64,000 bases of DNA from Chionoecetes opilio (lineage: Eukaryota > Arthropoda > Malacostraca > Decapoda > Majidae), in NCBI GenBank assembly GCA_016584305.1, contig JACEEZ010025355.1, forward strand, positions 197,501-261,500, given 5' to 3'. Below are positions 22,068-33,545 of the stretch, piece after piece. The notes under the pieces are model-generated. The model was not told the origin of the DNA. It worked only from the letters and a program-made list of their open reading frames with translations, and searched no databases. A program made the translations under genes and the position numbers. Position 1 is the first letter of the stretch; every line of letters begins with the position of its first letter.

Positions 22068-22700
22068 ATGTCAAAAAGAGCTGAAAATTCCCCTATGGAT
22101 AACAGTGAGAAGCAGAAAAGGAAGCGCCTGTCATTATCGATAGCACAGAAAGTAGAGTTATTACAGAAGCTTGATCGTGGTGTATCTGCGCGGCGTCTTA
22201 CTGAAGATTATGGTGTGGGAACTACAACAATATACGACCTAAGGAAACAGAAACATAAGTTGTTGAAGTTTTACAGTGACAGTGATGACCAGAAACTAAT
22301 GAAAAATAGGAAAACGCTGCATAGGGCAAAAAACGAAGATCTTGACCGTGTGCTGAGGGAGTGGGTTCGACAACGAAGAAGTGAACGTATGCCACTGACT
22401 GGTTTGATGGTAATGAAACAAGCTATAAAATACCATGAAGAACTGAGCATTAAAGACGAATGTGAATATTCAGAAGGTTGGCTGCAGAAATTTAAGAAGC
22501 GTCATGGCATAAAATATCTGAAAATCTGTGGTGAAAAAGCTTCTGCTGATTATGATGCAGCTGAACGTTACATTGATGAATTTGCCAATATGGCGACCTT
22601 GTGGCCACGAGCCGAGCACTCTACCACTGAACCACCCATTCCTCTTGTAATATTTTATCTAAAAAGCATTAAAATCTACGCTAAAAATCTTCCATTCTGA
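22068..22700 (+). CDS. Jerky-like (JRK/Tigger) transposase N-terminal part, truncated
   Basis: Starts MSKRAENSPMDNSEKQKRKR at the ATG of 22068. Next comes a psq-type HTH (LSIAQKVELLQKLDRGVSAR, DYGVGTTTIYDLRK) and a CENP-B-type second HTH (WVRQRRSERMPLTG, then EGWLQKFKKRHGIKYLKI). Both are DNA-binding parts of pogo-class transposases. After FANM (about 22592) the sequence changes to a tRNA-like SINE fragment and an unrelated tail, so the DDE domain is absent. About 175 residues of true homology against roughly 500 in the family. The frame is fully open, so a DNA-binding-only protein is possible, but no promoter evidence exists. Confidence 0.8.
   Translation: MSKRAENSPMDNSEKQKRKRLSLSIAQKVELLQKLDRGVSARRLTEDYGVGTTTIYDLRKQKHKLLKFYSDSDDQKLMKNRKTLHRAKNEDLDRVLREWVRQRRSERMPLTGLMVMKQAIKYHEELSIKDECEYSEGWLQKFKKRHGIKYLKICGEKASADYDAAERYIDEFANMATLWPRAEHSTTEPPIPLVIFYLKSIKIYAKNLPF
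22593..22637 (-). repeat. tRNA-Gly-like 5' half (SINE fragment) fused in frame to jerky ORF
   Basis: The minus strand reads GGTGGTTCAGTGGTAGAGTG, then CTCGGCTCGTGGCC, which has the A-box form of a tRNA 5' half (closest to a Gly tRNA). There is no B box after it. It replaces the transposase catalytic domain. The same insert is present in the second copy (about 38399-38450), so it predates the duplication. Confidence 0.6.
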
Positions 22701-22754
22701 AATCCGAAAAGTGTCTGGTCCGAAGGTTTTCAGATAAGAGATTGTGAACCTGTA

Positions 22755-24054
22755 CTATTTTCTGGCAGAGAAAAAAAACTCATTTTCCTCATGTGGTTGA
22801 ATATTCATGTTTTCAGCTAGGTTTATGGGAATGCTGTATTACGTACTTGAGGGTGTTTTTTTTTATCTAAGGATGAAAAGGGAATTGCCATACTCTTCAT
22901 AGATTTGAAGCCATTACACTTTTGGGAGATCTCAAAAATTTGCCGTTTATTTTTTTTGTGTGCAAAAACTACTGAAGTGATTGTGATCAAATTACAGGAA
23001 TAATAGCATCACATAGCCATGCATTTCTTGTAGAAAAAACTTTAGACATAATTGAAAAACTAAGGTTAGGAGGACCAAAGAACCGATAGTCGTGACTGCA
23101 TCCGAGTACGATCCCCTTAACTTGTCTGATCAGGATTATTGAAGTTAGCTTCCAACTTCCAATAACAGATGTTACCTTTGATAAACATCTACAATCAGAT
23201 TATTGTTTCAGTGCCCAACATTGGCCTGGATATGCAGGAGTGTGAAAGGCACTATATGGGACAGAGTGAGATGGCGCAGTGTGGTGTACAGGGGGTGACG
23301 CAGGGCTGAGTTGTGACACCTTAGGCAGTATGAAAGTGGTGGGGTAAACCACTGGGAATGGGGCCGGGTTATGGAGCAACCCTGGGCAAGCTGGCCTGGC
23401 TGGCCCTGGTGCAGATTTAGGGGATACAATAATAAATGGCCAATTTAAAATAAATTGAAACATGTTTATACATTAAGGTAGAACATTAACATTTCTTTGA
23501 ATTCACAACAGGTTCTCTATTTTATTAAGTAAAATAACATTGCTTGTTTTACAAATATATTTTGGCAGGGTATCATTTTGCTCTCCATTATCATCACCTA
23601 TAAAAACCTTTTCTTGTAGTTTACAAGTGAGAAAGAATCATAGTTTGTAAATTGCAGTTGAAGGCCACCGTGGACATTGCATGAAATGTGGCAAGCAACT
23701 AAATTAACAACCATCATAATGAATCATTCAGAAAAAAAATACCTCCAATAGTTAAGAAATATGAAGTCATTGTATTCGCCCTTCCTACATAACATTGTGG
23801 CAAAAACCAGGAACTCTCTAGTAGTTTGGAATCAGTGCCACTTTATGAACATTTATAATGAGCAACATTAGGCACTCCCAAAACGAGTTTTAGCAGCTGC
23901 TTGATCACTGTGGAGGATTCCTGCACTGAAGTGTTCAACACAACCTCAGTGCAGGTCTGCTACAAGGATCTAGGGCTGCAATCTGTAGATGATGAACTCT
24001 CACAGACATTCAAAGGTGTGTCTGAGCATGTAACTGCTACTGACCTGTAATATG
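22755..24054. repeat. Block B middle part (copy 2), non-coding
   Basis: Shared with 8424-9906, 34575-35098 and 38580-39878. No gene recognised. Reading frames do not hold between copies. Confidence 0.7.
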
Positions 24055-24552
24055 TAACCGTAACCATCCATCTCCTGAAACTCATGCCCTTTATATTTCT
24101 GCCCGTAATCATGCCAAATCTTTACTTCAACTTACCAAAAACTCCTTCATTCATAGAAAATGTCAAAATCTTTCTGAATCGAATTCCTCTCGTGACTTCT
24201 GGCATCTAGCTAATAACATCTCTAACAATTTTTCTTCTTCATCTTTCCCTCCTATGCTTCACCAAGATGACTCCACAGCTGTCTCATCTATTTCTAAAGA
24301 TGAACTCTTTGCTCAAACTTTTGCTGAAAATTCCACTCTGGTTGATGAAAGGCTTGTTCCTCCTTCTCCTCCACCCTCTGACTATATTATGCCTGTTATT
24401 AAGATCCTTCGTAATGATGTTTTCTTTGCCCTTTCTGGCCTAGATCTTTGGAAGGCTTACGGTCCTGACGGAGTCCCTCCTATTGTTCTCATAAATTGTG
24501 CTTCTGTGCTTGCACCCTGCCTGGTCAAACTTTTCCGTCTTTGTCTATCTAC

Positions 24553-25163
24553 CAGAGCTGGGCGCGTTACCGCCGGACAGGTAGTGCATTACCGTCAATG
24601 CGTTACCAAAAATTCAGGGATGCATTACCATCAATGCGTTACCGATTTTAATTTCCTTCGAGCGGTCCGCGTTACTGCGTTACTGCGTTACCGTTACCAA
24701 AATTGAAAGTGCATTACCAGCGTTACCAAAATTTTTACCAAGTTTTTTCCTTCGATCTTTTTCATTTTCACATACATTGTACACCACATTATTCTAAACA
24801 CTTTTGTATAGAAGAACGTTTCCCATAAAATTATTAGTTTTCGAGAAAAAAAATTAATAATGTGTGTTCCCGGAAATATAAGAGTCCCCCTTAAAATTCC
24901 TAACATCCCAACAAAGTGGTGTATGAATGAATACACGCAACGCCTGCAGAACAGAGCTCAACAATGCCGCGCAACAAATTCGGCGATTGTCATCTTCGTT
25001 TCTTAACTTTTGAAAATTACGATAACGCAAGTGGTAACGCTAAATTTTTTTGGTGCATTACTGGTAGTGCATTACTTTGAAAATCTTTGCGTTACCGATT
25101 TGGTAGTGCATTAGTAACGCAGTAACGCAGTAATGCAAGCGGTAACGCAAGTGCCTGGCTTTG
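24553..25163. mobile_element. 611-bp hAT MITE (CAGAGCTGGGC end) in LINE
   Basis: Left CAGAGCTGGGC, right GCCTGGCTTTG, flanked by ctatctac (24545-24552 and 25164-25171). The empty site tttgtctatctacttccacc is in the other LINE copies (near 40368). The interior is made largely of GTTACC / GTAACGC words near both ends, in opposite orientation. Confidence 0.9.
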
Positions 25164-25321
25164 CTATCTACTTCCACCTTTCCTTCTTGCTGGAAGTTTG
25201 CTCACATCCAACCTGTTCTTAAGAAGGGTGACCGTTCTAATCCTTCAAACTACCGTCCTATAGCTTTGCCTTTTTGCCTTTCTAAAGCTTTTGAATCTAT
25301 ACTTAATAAGAAAATTCTTAA

Positions 25322-26037
25322 CCCTTTCACGCACGGTGACGCGATCGCGTCAAAACAGGTCCGTGTACATCTTAGCTTTTGACGCGAATTGCGTCAAAAA
25401 ACATAAAAAAATTCGCCAAAAATAAAGTTTTTATCAGAATTGCGTCAAAATGTTCTGCGTAAAAGATCCAAGCTAGGCCTATAAAATACACTAATTGTCA
25501 ACTCGCTCGTTCGAATGGATTTGAAATGATAAGGGCCCATGTCCCTTTTCTCTCACAGCAGGCAGCGTGTTAGCCCGCCTTCTTAGCCATCCGTCTTCCA
25601 ACATGTGTTTCAGTTTTCCTCCATTTTCTCAAAATCTACTGGCCATATGAATATTATAATGGTAGCGTTGGAATCCTTATAAAATTCCCCTTTTATTGGC
25701 ATATAAACCATAAAAAGTTGACTCAGGAAGTATCGAGCTACGAAGTGGTGAACGTAAGTATTTCTTATTTCTCTTTACTCAATGTTTTTTGAAATCGTTA
25801 AACTCCGCTATTTATTTGCATTTCTTGTTATTTTTGTCTTTCATAAGGCAGAATAATCTCTTGCAAAACCAACGATATATAATAATGCAAGGAAAAAAGA
25901 ATAATCGTGGTTGAAATTGATAACATAAACAAAACATTCGCCGCACAGTCAGGCCATTCCGCGGGGCAACTTAGAGAGCCCCAAATTGATGTCGCAGTGG
26001 ACGGAAAAACTTAATAAACTTTTCGTGCGTGCAAGGG
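25322..26037. mobile_element. 716-bp piggyBac-like MITE (TTAA) in LINE
   Basis: Flanked by TTAA (25318-25321 and 26038-26041). Ends CCCTTTCACGCACGG and CGTGCGTGCAAGGG are inverted. The empty site gattcttaagcatatatctg is in copy 3 (about 40503). Near the left end is a cgatcgcgtcaaaa / ttttgacgc symmetrical motif set. Related to 57749-58442. Non-coding. Confidence 0.9.
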
Positions 26038-27041
26038 TTAAGCATATATCTGCTCACAATCTTCTATCTGATCGTTAGTACGGTTTCCGTAAAGGGCAAT
26101 CTTCTAGCATTCCTAACTGAATCTTGGTCATCCTCCTTTAGGGGTTTTTGTGAAACTTTTGCTGTTGCCCTTGGCATATCAAACGCTTTTGATAGAGTCT
26201 GGCACAAATCTTTAATTTCCAAACTACCCTCATTCAGTTTCTATCCTTCTCTCTGTACCTTCATCTGAAGTTTCCTTTCAAACCGTTCTATTGCAGCTAC
26301 TGTAGACGGACATTGTTCTTCCCCTAAATCTATCAATAGTGGTGTTCCCCAGGGTTCTGTCCTATCACCCACTCTCTTTCTATTATTCATTAATGATCTA
26401 GTCTAACTCAAAGCCCTATCCACTCCTATGCTGATGATTCTACCCTGCATTTTTCAACTTCGTTTATTAGACGTCCAACTCAACAGGAACTAAGTGATTC
26501 ACGGAGAGATGCCACTGAGCGCCTAACTTCTGATCTTTCTATAATTTCTGATTGGGGATAAGCAAACCTTGTTTTGTTCAATGCCTCAAAAACCCAATTT
26601 CTTCATCTATCTACTCGACAAAACCTACCAGATAACTATCCCCTCTTCTTCAATGACACTCAACCAACTCCTTCTTCTACAATGAACATTCTAGGACTAC
26701 CCTTTACTAAAAATCTGAACTGGAAATCTCACATCTCATCTTTTGCTACAGCAGCTTCTAAGAAGTTAGGTGTCCTGTGGCGTCTGTGTCCTTTTCTTTC
26801 TGCCTCCCAGGTGCTTGCTCTCTACAGGGGCCATATCCACCCATGTATGGAGTATGTCTCACATGTTTGGGGAGGATCCACTCCTACAGCTCTCCTAAAC
26901 AGGGTTGAGTCAAAAGCTTTTCGTCTCATCAACTCCCCTCCTCTGACTGAGTGTTCAATCTTTAAATCACCGCCACAATGTTGCTTCTCTTGCTATCTTC
27001 TACCGTTATTTCCATGCACACTGCAATTCTGAAATTGCTAA

Positions 27042-27646
27042 AGGGGCGTTCACACTGGCCAAATGTCGGCAAACATAGGCTGAGATGACTCTCCGGATAG
27101 TCAATCTCAGCCTATGTTTGCTGGAAAAACCTGAACCGCTCGATTGTTCTTTATCTGCTGAGTTGCCCAGAATTTTTGCACGCCAAATTGAAACAAACGC
27201 AGAAGCCAGCACTACCCGCTTCCCCACTCACCCCAATTATTGGTATCATTTCGGTATTGGGCACTAAAATCTAACAAATGTAACTTACATCATCGTGTAG
27301 ATCTTTTCATCTTTACTTTGAATCCCAATTTCCCATGGCAATGGCGATACATAGAACACCAAAAATGTTCTGTTTTAGCTACAGCCAGAAATGGTTGTTA
27401 GGTTAAATCAGATTATGTTAGGTTAGACGTGGGGTTTGATTTAGTAGATGATATCAAGGAAAAAATGACGATTGATGGTTGAGTGTACACTGTAAACACT
27501 GTTGATGGCGGGACGCAGGAACAACAACAAACCAGCATTTGTTGCCCGGAACGAATTGCGTGTGTGAATGTAATTTCGGCACTCGGCCACTAAACACCGA
27601 CTTCCCGGCGCTACAAAGTGCTGACATTTGGCCAGTGGGAACCCCC
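27042..27646. mobile_element. 605-bp Harbinger-like element (TAA target) in LINE ORF
   Basis: AGGGGCGTTCACACTGGCC at left and GGCCAGTGGGAACCCCC at right are inverted, between TAA duplications 27039-27041 and 27647-27649. A strong hairpin (27069-27086 with 27104-27121, gcaaacataggctgagat) lies next to the left end. Present also at 41524-42130 and, left-truncated, at 10462-10675. No protein family is recognised. Confidence 0.8.
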
Positions 27647-28247
27647 TAACTGCATGCCTCACCCACTCCCGCGGCCCTGCTGCATAAGACTTTCTACTTA
27701 TTCTTATCCCTATTCTGCCCATCTTTCTAATGCAGGAGTTAATCAGTATCTTTACTCTTTCATCCCTTTCACTGGTAAACTCTGGAACTCTCTTCCTGTT
27801 TCTATTTTTCCTTCTTCCTACGACTTAAATCTTTTCAAGAGAAGAGTGACAAGACACCTCCCGAACTAAATTGGCCCACGCCCCTTTCTTTATTCTCCTA
27901 CTGTCTTCTTTATAGGGACTGGCAACTAAGCGGGCTTTGTGTTACCTATTTTTGTTGTGCCCTTGGCCAGTCCTTTGTGAAAAAAAAAAGTTACAATTAT
28001 CAAGGACCTATGAGCCTGATTCTCTTCGCGGCTTGAAGAAAAAAAGTACATATATGTTATCTGAATGAAATTATCAGGCGCTAGGATATGCGGAATGCTG
28101 CACGTAAGACGAGAGGGCAGTGTGATTGAATACTTGAGGGAGCAAGGAAGGGTGGGAGAGTTAAAGGACTGCAGTGTGCAGGAAGGTACTGGATGTTGGT
28201 ATCCGTTGAGGGAAAAAGTTTGTCCCTCTGTAACCATTGCTTCCATA

Positions 28248-28760
28248 TCAATGAAGGTTCTTTGTGGCATGTTTGCTGCGGATGTGATCCTTTAGGCTCT
28301 CCCTACGAGAGGCCCGGTAGGAACACTGGGAACATGCAAAAGGCTTCTCCCCGGTATGGACTCTGATATGCTTCACAAGATTAGCTTTCAGTGAACAGCG
28401 ATAATTACAATCGGTACATTGGAAAGGCTTCTCCCCAGTATGGACTCTGATATGCTTCACAAGGCTAGCTTTCAGTGAACAGCGATAATTACAATGGGGA
28501 CATTGGAAAGGCTTCTCCCCTGTATGTTTCATCCCATGACGTTTAAAATGGGCCTTGTGGGTAGTTTTGTAAGGACAAAAGGGACACTGGTGTTCCTTGG
28601 TGGACTGTTTGGTGCCATCATGAGAGGCATCATCCCACACTATACTGGCAAAGGATGGCCCACTTTGCTGCTGCCCTTCCCCAGTGCCAACCATCAGCTG
28701 TTGAGAGAGACTTTGATGAGGCAAGCAGTCAGTCATTCTAAGAAATGTGAAAGTCCACAT
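28248..28760 (-). CDS. ZNF4: C2H2 zinc-finger coding segment, 4 fingers
   Basis: Shared lead and first finger (KAHFKRH), then CPHC with LKASLVKH, CTDC with LKANLVKH, and terminal CSQC with RRESLKDH, ending ATKNLH. Linkers are TGEKPF throughout. Likely exon start at 28697 by the CAACAG acceptor. A nuclear DNA-binding role is inferred from the family. The upstream flank (28761-29030) is intact to the point where block C replaces block B. Confidence 0.75.
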   Translation of the reverse strand: MWTFTFLRMTDCLPHQSLSQQLMVGTGEGQQQSGPSFASIVWDDASHDGTKQSTKEHQCPFCPYKTTHKAHFKRHGMKHTGEKPFQCPHCNYRCSLKASLVKHIRVHTGEKPFQCTDCNYRCSLKANLVKHIRVHTGEKPFACSQCSYRASRRESLKDHIRSKHATKNLH

Positions 28761-29107
28761 AAATCTTAATTAAGGCGTTTACAATAGAATTTTGTTTATT
28801 AAGTCTGTGTTAAGGTGTAAAGAAATCAATGAAAAGATCAACAGAAATGAGTTGTGTATTTTGGCTGGACAATGTGAAATGCAGCTTTTCTTGCGTTATC
28901 TTGAATGTGAATATTAGTCATAATCAGGGGATATTTAGTCTGTGAGAGCTCCTTAAGTTATAGAAGTAAGGATGAAATATGATCAGGTCTAGTTAGTACT
29001 ATGAAATTCCAAGATGATAATAAACAGAGTGCAAGATTGTGCAAGTTCTCTAGGATTCTGTAGCTTCATGAACCAGTAAGAGGTCACATTAATTTACATC
29101 ATTGGTA
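28761..29107. repeat. ZNF4 upstream flank and block B/C junction
   Basis: Identical in layout to 43417-43765. At about 29034 (gagtgcaag) the sequence leaves the path seen in block B copies (aatgtaagaaatac) and enters block C (attgtgcaagttctctagg). No gene. Confidence 0.7.
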
Positions 29108-29495
29108 CAGGTTGAAGTTCCCAAACTCGGCATCCCAAGACTCGGCAACACCCAAAACTCGGCTATGGTTCCGGATTTTCCAAAACCCGGCAGAACACCC
29201 AAAACCCGGCGCGTAGTTGCCGGGTCGGCCGCTAGGTGCCACCACACTAGGCCGCTTGGTTTCTCCCGCCGATTTGTTTGTTGTTATTGTTCAGTGGTGT
29301 TGTGACTAGAGTTGTGTACACTGTTATTTTGTGTACTTCTACAGGTCTGTTATTGGTAGTATGGCTCCCAAACGTCCAAACGTGATTTGCATGCTTTTTT
29401 TCCCCCTTAATATATCTACATTCTAAAAGTCGGAAAATTCCATTACTCGGCTCGGCACTGGTCCCGAGGTTGCCGAGTTTGGGAACTTCAACCTG
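29108..29495. mobile_element. 388-bp Tigger-like MITE
   Basis: CAGGTTGAAGTTCCCAAACT and its inverse end at 29495, TA on both sides; the empty site cattggtactcctcgg occurs in the other block C copies (43757, 58594). A short ATG frame at 29361 (MAPKRPNVI) resembles a Tigger N-terminus and is cut off after about ten codons. Confidence 0.88.
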
Positions 29496-29779
29496 TACTC
29501 CTCGGGGTCACAAAAAAATAGTTCCCAAATATCCCAAAATGACCCCAGAAAAAGAAGAAAAAGTTCCAACACACCCCATTGGACTATCCTGCCGGGGCTT
29601 TAAACTCGCCGGAATCAGCGGTGTTGACAGGCGTACTGCTTATAAAAATATATATAAAAAAAAGGTCCCAAATAAAAATGTAGTCCAAAATAAAAAATAA
29701 TTTGGGTCCCTAATCAAAATGTTGGGGTCCCAAATATATAACAAAATGTTGTGGTCCATAAGAAAGTGATGAGCATATA

Positions 29780-30536
29780 CACACAACCCTCGTTTTCCCG
29801 GACCTCCATTTCCCAGGTATCGGATTTGCCGGACAAAATCCGAGGTCCAGGGACATGTCAGAGTCCCGGACAAATGCCTGGTCCAGTCCGTGAATCAACT
29901 AAGTTGTCCGGTGGTCCAAGCGTCTCCTGTCACCCCTGGTCAGTGTCCGCACCCCCCAGGTGGCAGCATCCTCAGCGGTCGTATTGTTTACATTTGGACA
30001 CGACACTCACGGTTCACCTGCACCGCCTGACCGCCTCCGTCAGTCCCCTGCCCCCACTGCCCCTGGTGCAGGAACGTCTCTGAGACTATTGAACACTTTC
30101 TGCTGCAGTGTCCGCGGTTCCACTCCCACCGTGTAGTGCCACATTCTCAACTCCTCACCCTGAACGTTGCCACCTGTGACCTGCCCACCCTGCTTGCGGG
30201 GGCTGGCGTCCACCCCTCCCAGCAACACGCTGTCATCCGCCTCACCTGTGCCTTCCTGAGGAAGACAGGTCAACTACAGAGCCTGTGATAGCATCATAGC
30301 ACATCACCAGGGCTCATAGTGTTCCCCAAGGGATCCTCGCAGCCCTAAAAACAACAACAAAGTGACGTAAAAGTCCGCGGTGGGGTAGTTGATATTGGCG
30401 GTTGCCGGACAATAAATACTAGAGTAGGATAAACGTCCGGGGGTAGGTAATGGCCTCGACTGTTGCGATTCCCGAACGTTTGTGGTTCCCGGACCAGTGC
30501 TCCCCCCTATTAGTCCGGGAAAACGAGGGTTGTGTG
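29780..30536 (+). mobile_element. Element D, copy 1: TA-flanked transposon with LINE zinc-knuckle fragment
   Basis: Perfect TIRs of at least 24 bp, beginning CACACAACCCTCGTTTTCCC, with TA at 29778-29779 and 30537-30538. Inside, 29955-30288 reads as the LINE ORF2 C-terminus: a CPxC-like reading before a frame break, then ETIEHFLLQCPRFHSHRV and LTCAFLRKTGQLQ before TGA. The LINE piece is inside the TIRs, so the element picked it up or was built around it. Confidence 0.8.
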
Positions 30537-31050
30537 TATTAAGTGATTGACTACAGGTCTGTAGATCGGGGCTGTAACGTGACTGCAACTTATCCACATA
30601 TATATTTATAGATTCAATTAATGAAGCGCCATATGAGGCGTCAAAAATAGGAAGGGCGAACTCGCCAAAAGCAAGTTTTGATAAAAACGCGTTTGAAGTT
30701 TTCGCTTGGTCAAAACATGAAGAAAAACCTCCGACACGTGCATTCACTTAATTTACGTAGTGTTGGAAAGTATTCTTAATTTCTAATATGATCTAAATGT
30801 TACGGTGGTTGTCAATTATCGCTATAGTGAGCATAACTGTTTTAAGGACGTATCTCCGCTTACGATACAACTTTTTTCCCTAATTGAGCTAGGATGCTCA
30901 TTTTTTCACTGAAAGTTGTGCACATGATAGTAATTATACAGATAAAGCTTCATTAAATTATATCAATAAATACACAAATAAAAATAATTCAGTTGAATTT
31001 GTCCGCGATTTTAGTCAATTATTCATATCGCTACTAGTCACTAGCTATTA

Positions 31051-31719
31051 CCGTAGATAACAGTGAAGTCGCCACCTGCAGTGATGTCGCCAGGTGCCAA
31101 ATATTACGAATTATAGCATCACTACTGATTTTTATGTGACACTGAAGATGATAGATGATACACAGTAGTTTATATCATGACTGTATAATCTACCCTGTTT
31201 CAGCGTTGTTTTATGCTTTGTAGCTGCAAGTATAACTGTTGCGCATTTTGCTTCTCACGTTTTTCTTCGCACGATGACAGACCATAGCTGTTCACCTTTC
31301 GGGCGGCAGGACACAAAACTTGCCAGATCTTTCAAACTTGAATAGAATTTGTTTTCACGTTGGCAGAGGAATTTTTATATATCCAAGCATCTTCTGCAGC
31401 TAATATATATAGAATTGTTTTACTTTATCTCTAATTACCGTGAATTCCCCAGAGTGGCGACTCAACTGTTGGGTTAAAATACTAGCTGGCGACTTTACTG
31501 TAGTAGGTATAGCAAGGTCGCCACTCGGTTTTATTTTTGTCATTTGCTCATTTATAGCCCTAATATGACACAGATGAAGACACAAAATGACACCGACTTT
31601 CCAGATAGACCCTTCTAATTTTCCTGAAATCATGGATGTACAAATGTAAGTATTAACGCCACCACACGTCTGTAAATAACAAAGAAACGTAGAACTGGCG
31701 ACTTCACTGTTATCTACGG
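31051..31719. mobile_element. 669-bp mariner/Tc1-like MITE
   Basis: CCGTAGATAACAGTGAAGTC and its inverse, TA-flanked; the empty site ctagctattaggagttctgc occurs in the other two block C copies (45577, 60404). A 100-bp relative lies at 54744-54843. Non-coding. Confidence 0.88.
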
Positions 31720-33407
31720 TAGGAGTTCTGCCTTGGTTATATTTTTATGAAAAATATTGGCCATAGTGCCAAACTTGGACTGTTTTTTTCTGGTGTAGGT
31801 TCATTGGCAATGCTTTGCTCTATTTTCAAAATGTTGTTTTATCACCCCCGTCATAACATAAACTTCCATATAACATCAGACATTCAACTTTCCAGACCTT
31901 TGACCAGGCCAACACTTAGAAAAAGGTGTCAGCTTTTAAATAAAAAATACTGATGCAAACCGGAAAAGAATTATTGCCAGAGTAGTAAGACTTTGAATGA
32001 CATTATCTTAGGCAAAAACGAAATTACAGAAACGGCCGTCAGTTTTATTATTTTTTCTTTCTTCGGAGACAAACAAATATAGCAAAACCAAGAAAAAAAA
32101 AGGGAATAAATAGTATAAATGAGCAGCCCACGTGCTATTGCGTCATGTGTAAACAAATCATTGCCAGCCTACCTATAGCACTTAAAATATTTATTGAAAA
32201 TAGAAAAAAATGTCATGACAGCAATCTTTTGGGACGGTAATGCCAACACATGAGGCTAATTTTTCACAAGTTTTCACAAATTTTCACTTTTTTTTTTTTC
32301 CGCCACTAAAGCGGAGTGACGTCCTTACTGGACTACCATGGACAGAAATGTAGAAACTACAAGGAAAAAATATTTTGTTTGACGAAGTAGAGTAACAAGA
32401 AATGCTAATTACAGGACGTTATTCCACTGGTCTGTGTGCTTCTCCCGCTTCCTGGTATGCCCAGAAGTACCAGACTGAGGATCACCATGTGGTAGCCATA
32501 CGTGACATCGGAACCAGAAAGAAACAAAATCAAGAGAAGAGAACTGAGGAAAATAAAGGAAGGAGGAAGGAGATATTGGGGCAATTCAGATAATCCCAGA
32601 AACACAACAGCTCCAGGTAGTTATCTATGACTCATAGATTATAAGACACAGAGTATGATTATCAGACACACAAGTTTATCAAAACATACAAAGATTAGTA
32701 GCTAGCCATCAGGCCAGGACAATGACTCACTTAATGACTCACACACAGATGCTTGGTAAGTTGTAGGTTAAGATGACAAGCCTGGACTCCAGCTATTAGG
32801 GCGTGACCTATGTGTAAGTCACCAATGATTGTAATCCTGAGTGAACTAAAATGTGAGGGCACACCTAATGGGCGTGACCAGGTATGGGCAACCAATACTT
32901 GTGTATAGGGAAGGCACCTTACACTAGGAGAGAGTTGTCACTCAATAAATATATAAGGGAGGACACAAGACGAGGTGTACATATTCTGAGAGATTCTCAG
33001 AAAGACCACCCTGAGGCCATGGCCACCTTATTATTGGGCCACTGCACTGAGTTTTATGATCCCGTTAGAGCCTGTGAATCTCACTCAAATATAAATGTTT
33101 TGAGGATTTCATATATGATTTTTTTGACATGCTTCTATATAGTTTATTCAATGCAAAAAAATATTGAAATTCATTTAACAAATGTGACTTTGGTGTCAAG
33201 GATGTATAGAAAAGGAAAATATATGCATACAATAGTAATTATTTTCTCCATAAAATTATCTTGTACATACAATTCCCGATTCGGTAAACGTCTCATTTAG
33301 TCAATGTAGCATTATATCATGGTAGAAGTTTAGAGCAATCCATTAATAAACAACTGTTACCCATATTATTTACTTGTTGCCAGAGCAGTGTACGACAACT
33401 TTTGTCA

Positions 33408-33545
33408 TTATACGACAAGGTCAAATGTGGTGACGTTCAGGGCGAGGAGTTGAGAGTGTAGCACTACACGGTGGTAGTGGAGGTGTGGCCACTGCAGCAC
33501 CAAGTGTTCATTGGTTTCCGGGACATTCCTGCGCCAGGGCAGTTG
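33408..33545 (-). pseudogene. LINE ORF2 C-terminal zinc-knuckle fragment
   Basis: The minus strand reads WRRNVPETNEHLVLQW, then LHYHRVVLHSQLLALNVT. It is homologous to the fragment in element D but diverged; the CxxC/HxxxC residues are partly lost. Its copy at about 62110-62230 is in the second block C. Confidence 0.6.

Larger units (their letters stand above)
21834..22752 (+). mobile_element. Jerky/Tigger-type DNA element (copy 1)
   Basis: TIRs CAGGTTCACAATCTTTTATC and the inverted GATAAGAGATTGTGAACCTG, with TA at both sides (21832-21833, 22753-22754). Encodes a jerky-like transposase N-terminus (22068-22700). The element is 919 bp, so the DDE catalytic part has been lost. Second copy at 37648-38577. 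Confidence 0.88.
24055..27869 (+). pseudogene. LINE reverse transcriptase (Jockey/I-like), interrupted
   Basis: Pieces in order: SSRDFWHLANN and DDSTAVSS at the N side; KAYGPDGVPPIVL (24450-24490); after the hAT MITE, KKGDRSNPSNYRPIAL and SKAFESILNK, the first RT motifs (25220-25310); after the piggyBac-like MITE, YGFRKGQSSS; GVPQGSVLSPTLF-like reading near 26345; catalytic YADDS at 26427-26441; FNASKTQFLHLSTR (26578 on) and HIHPCMEYVSHVWGGS; then, after the Harbinger-like element, the C-terminus FTGKLWNSLPVSI and FKRRVTRHLPN (stop 27867-27869). Many stops and shifts. Dead copy. Confidence 0.88.
24055..27984 (+). mobile_element. 5'-truncated non-LTR retrotransposon (LINE) copy 2, with three nested elements
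   Basis: The RT is split by insertions 24553-25163, 25322-26037 and 27042-27646. It ends in a poly-A tract (about 27979-27988) next to ZNF4's 3' flank. In unit 5 the same flanks are joined directly (about 35098-35102: aatatgttacaatt), giving a likely empty site with little or no target duplication. Confidence 0.85.
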
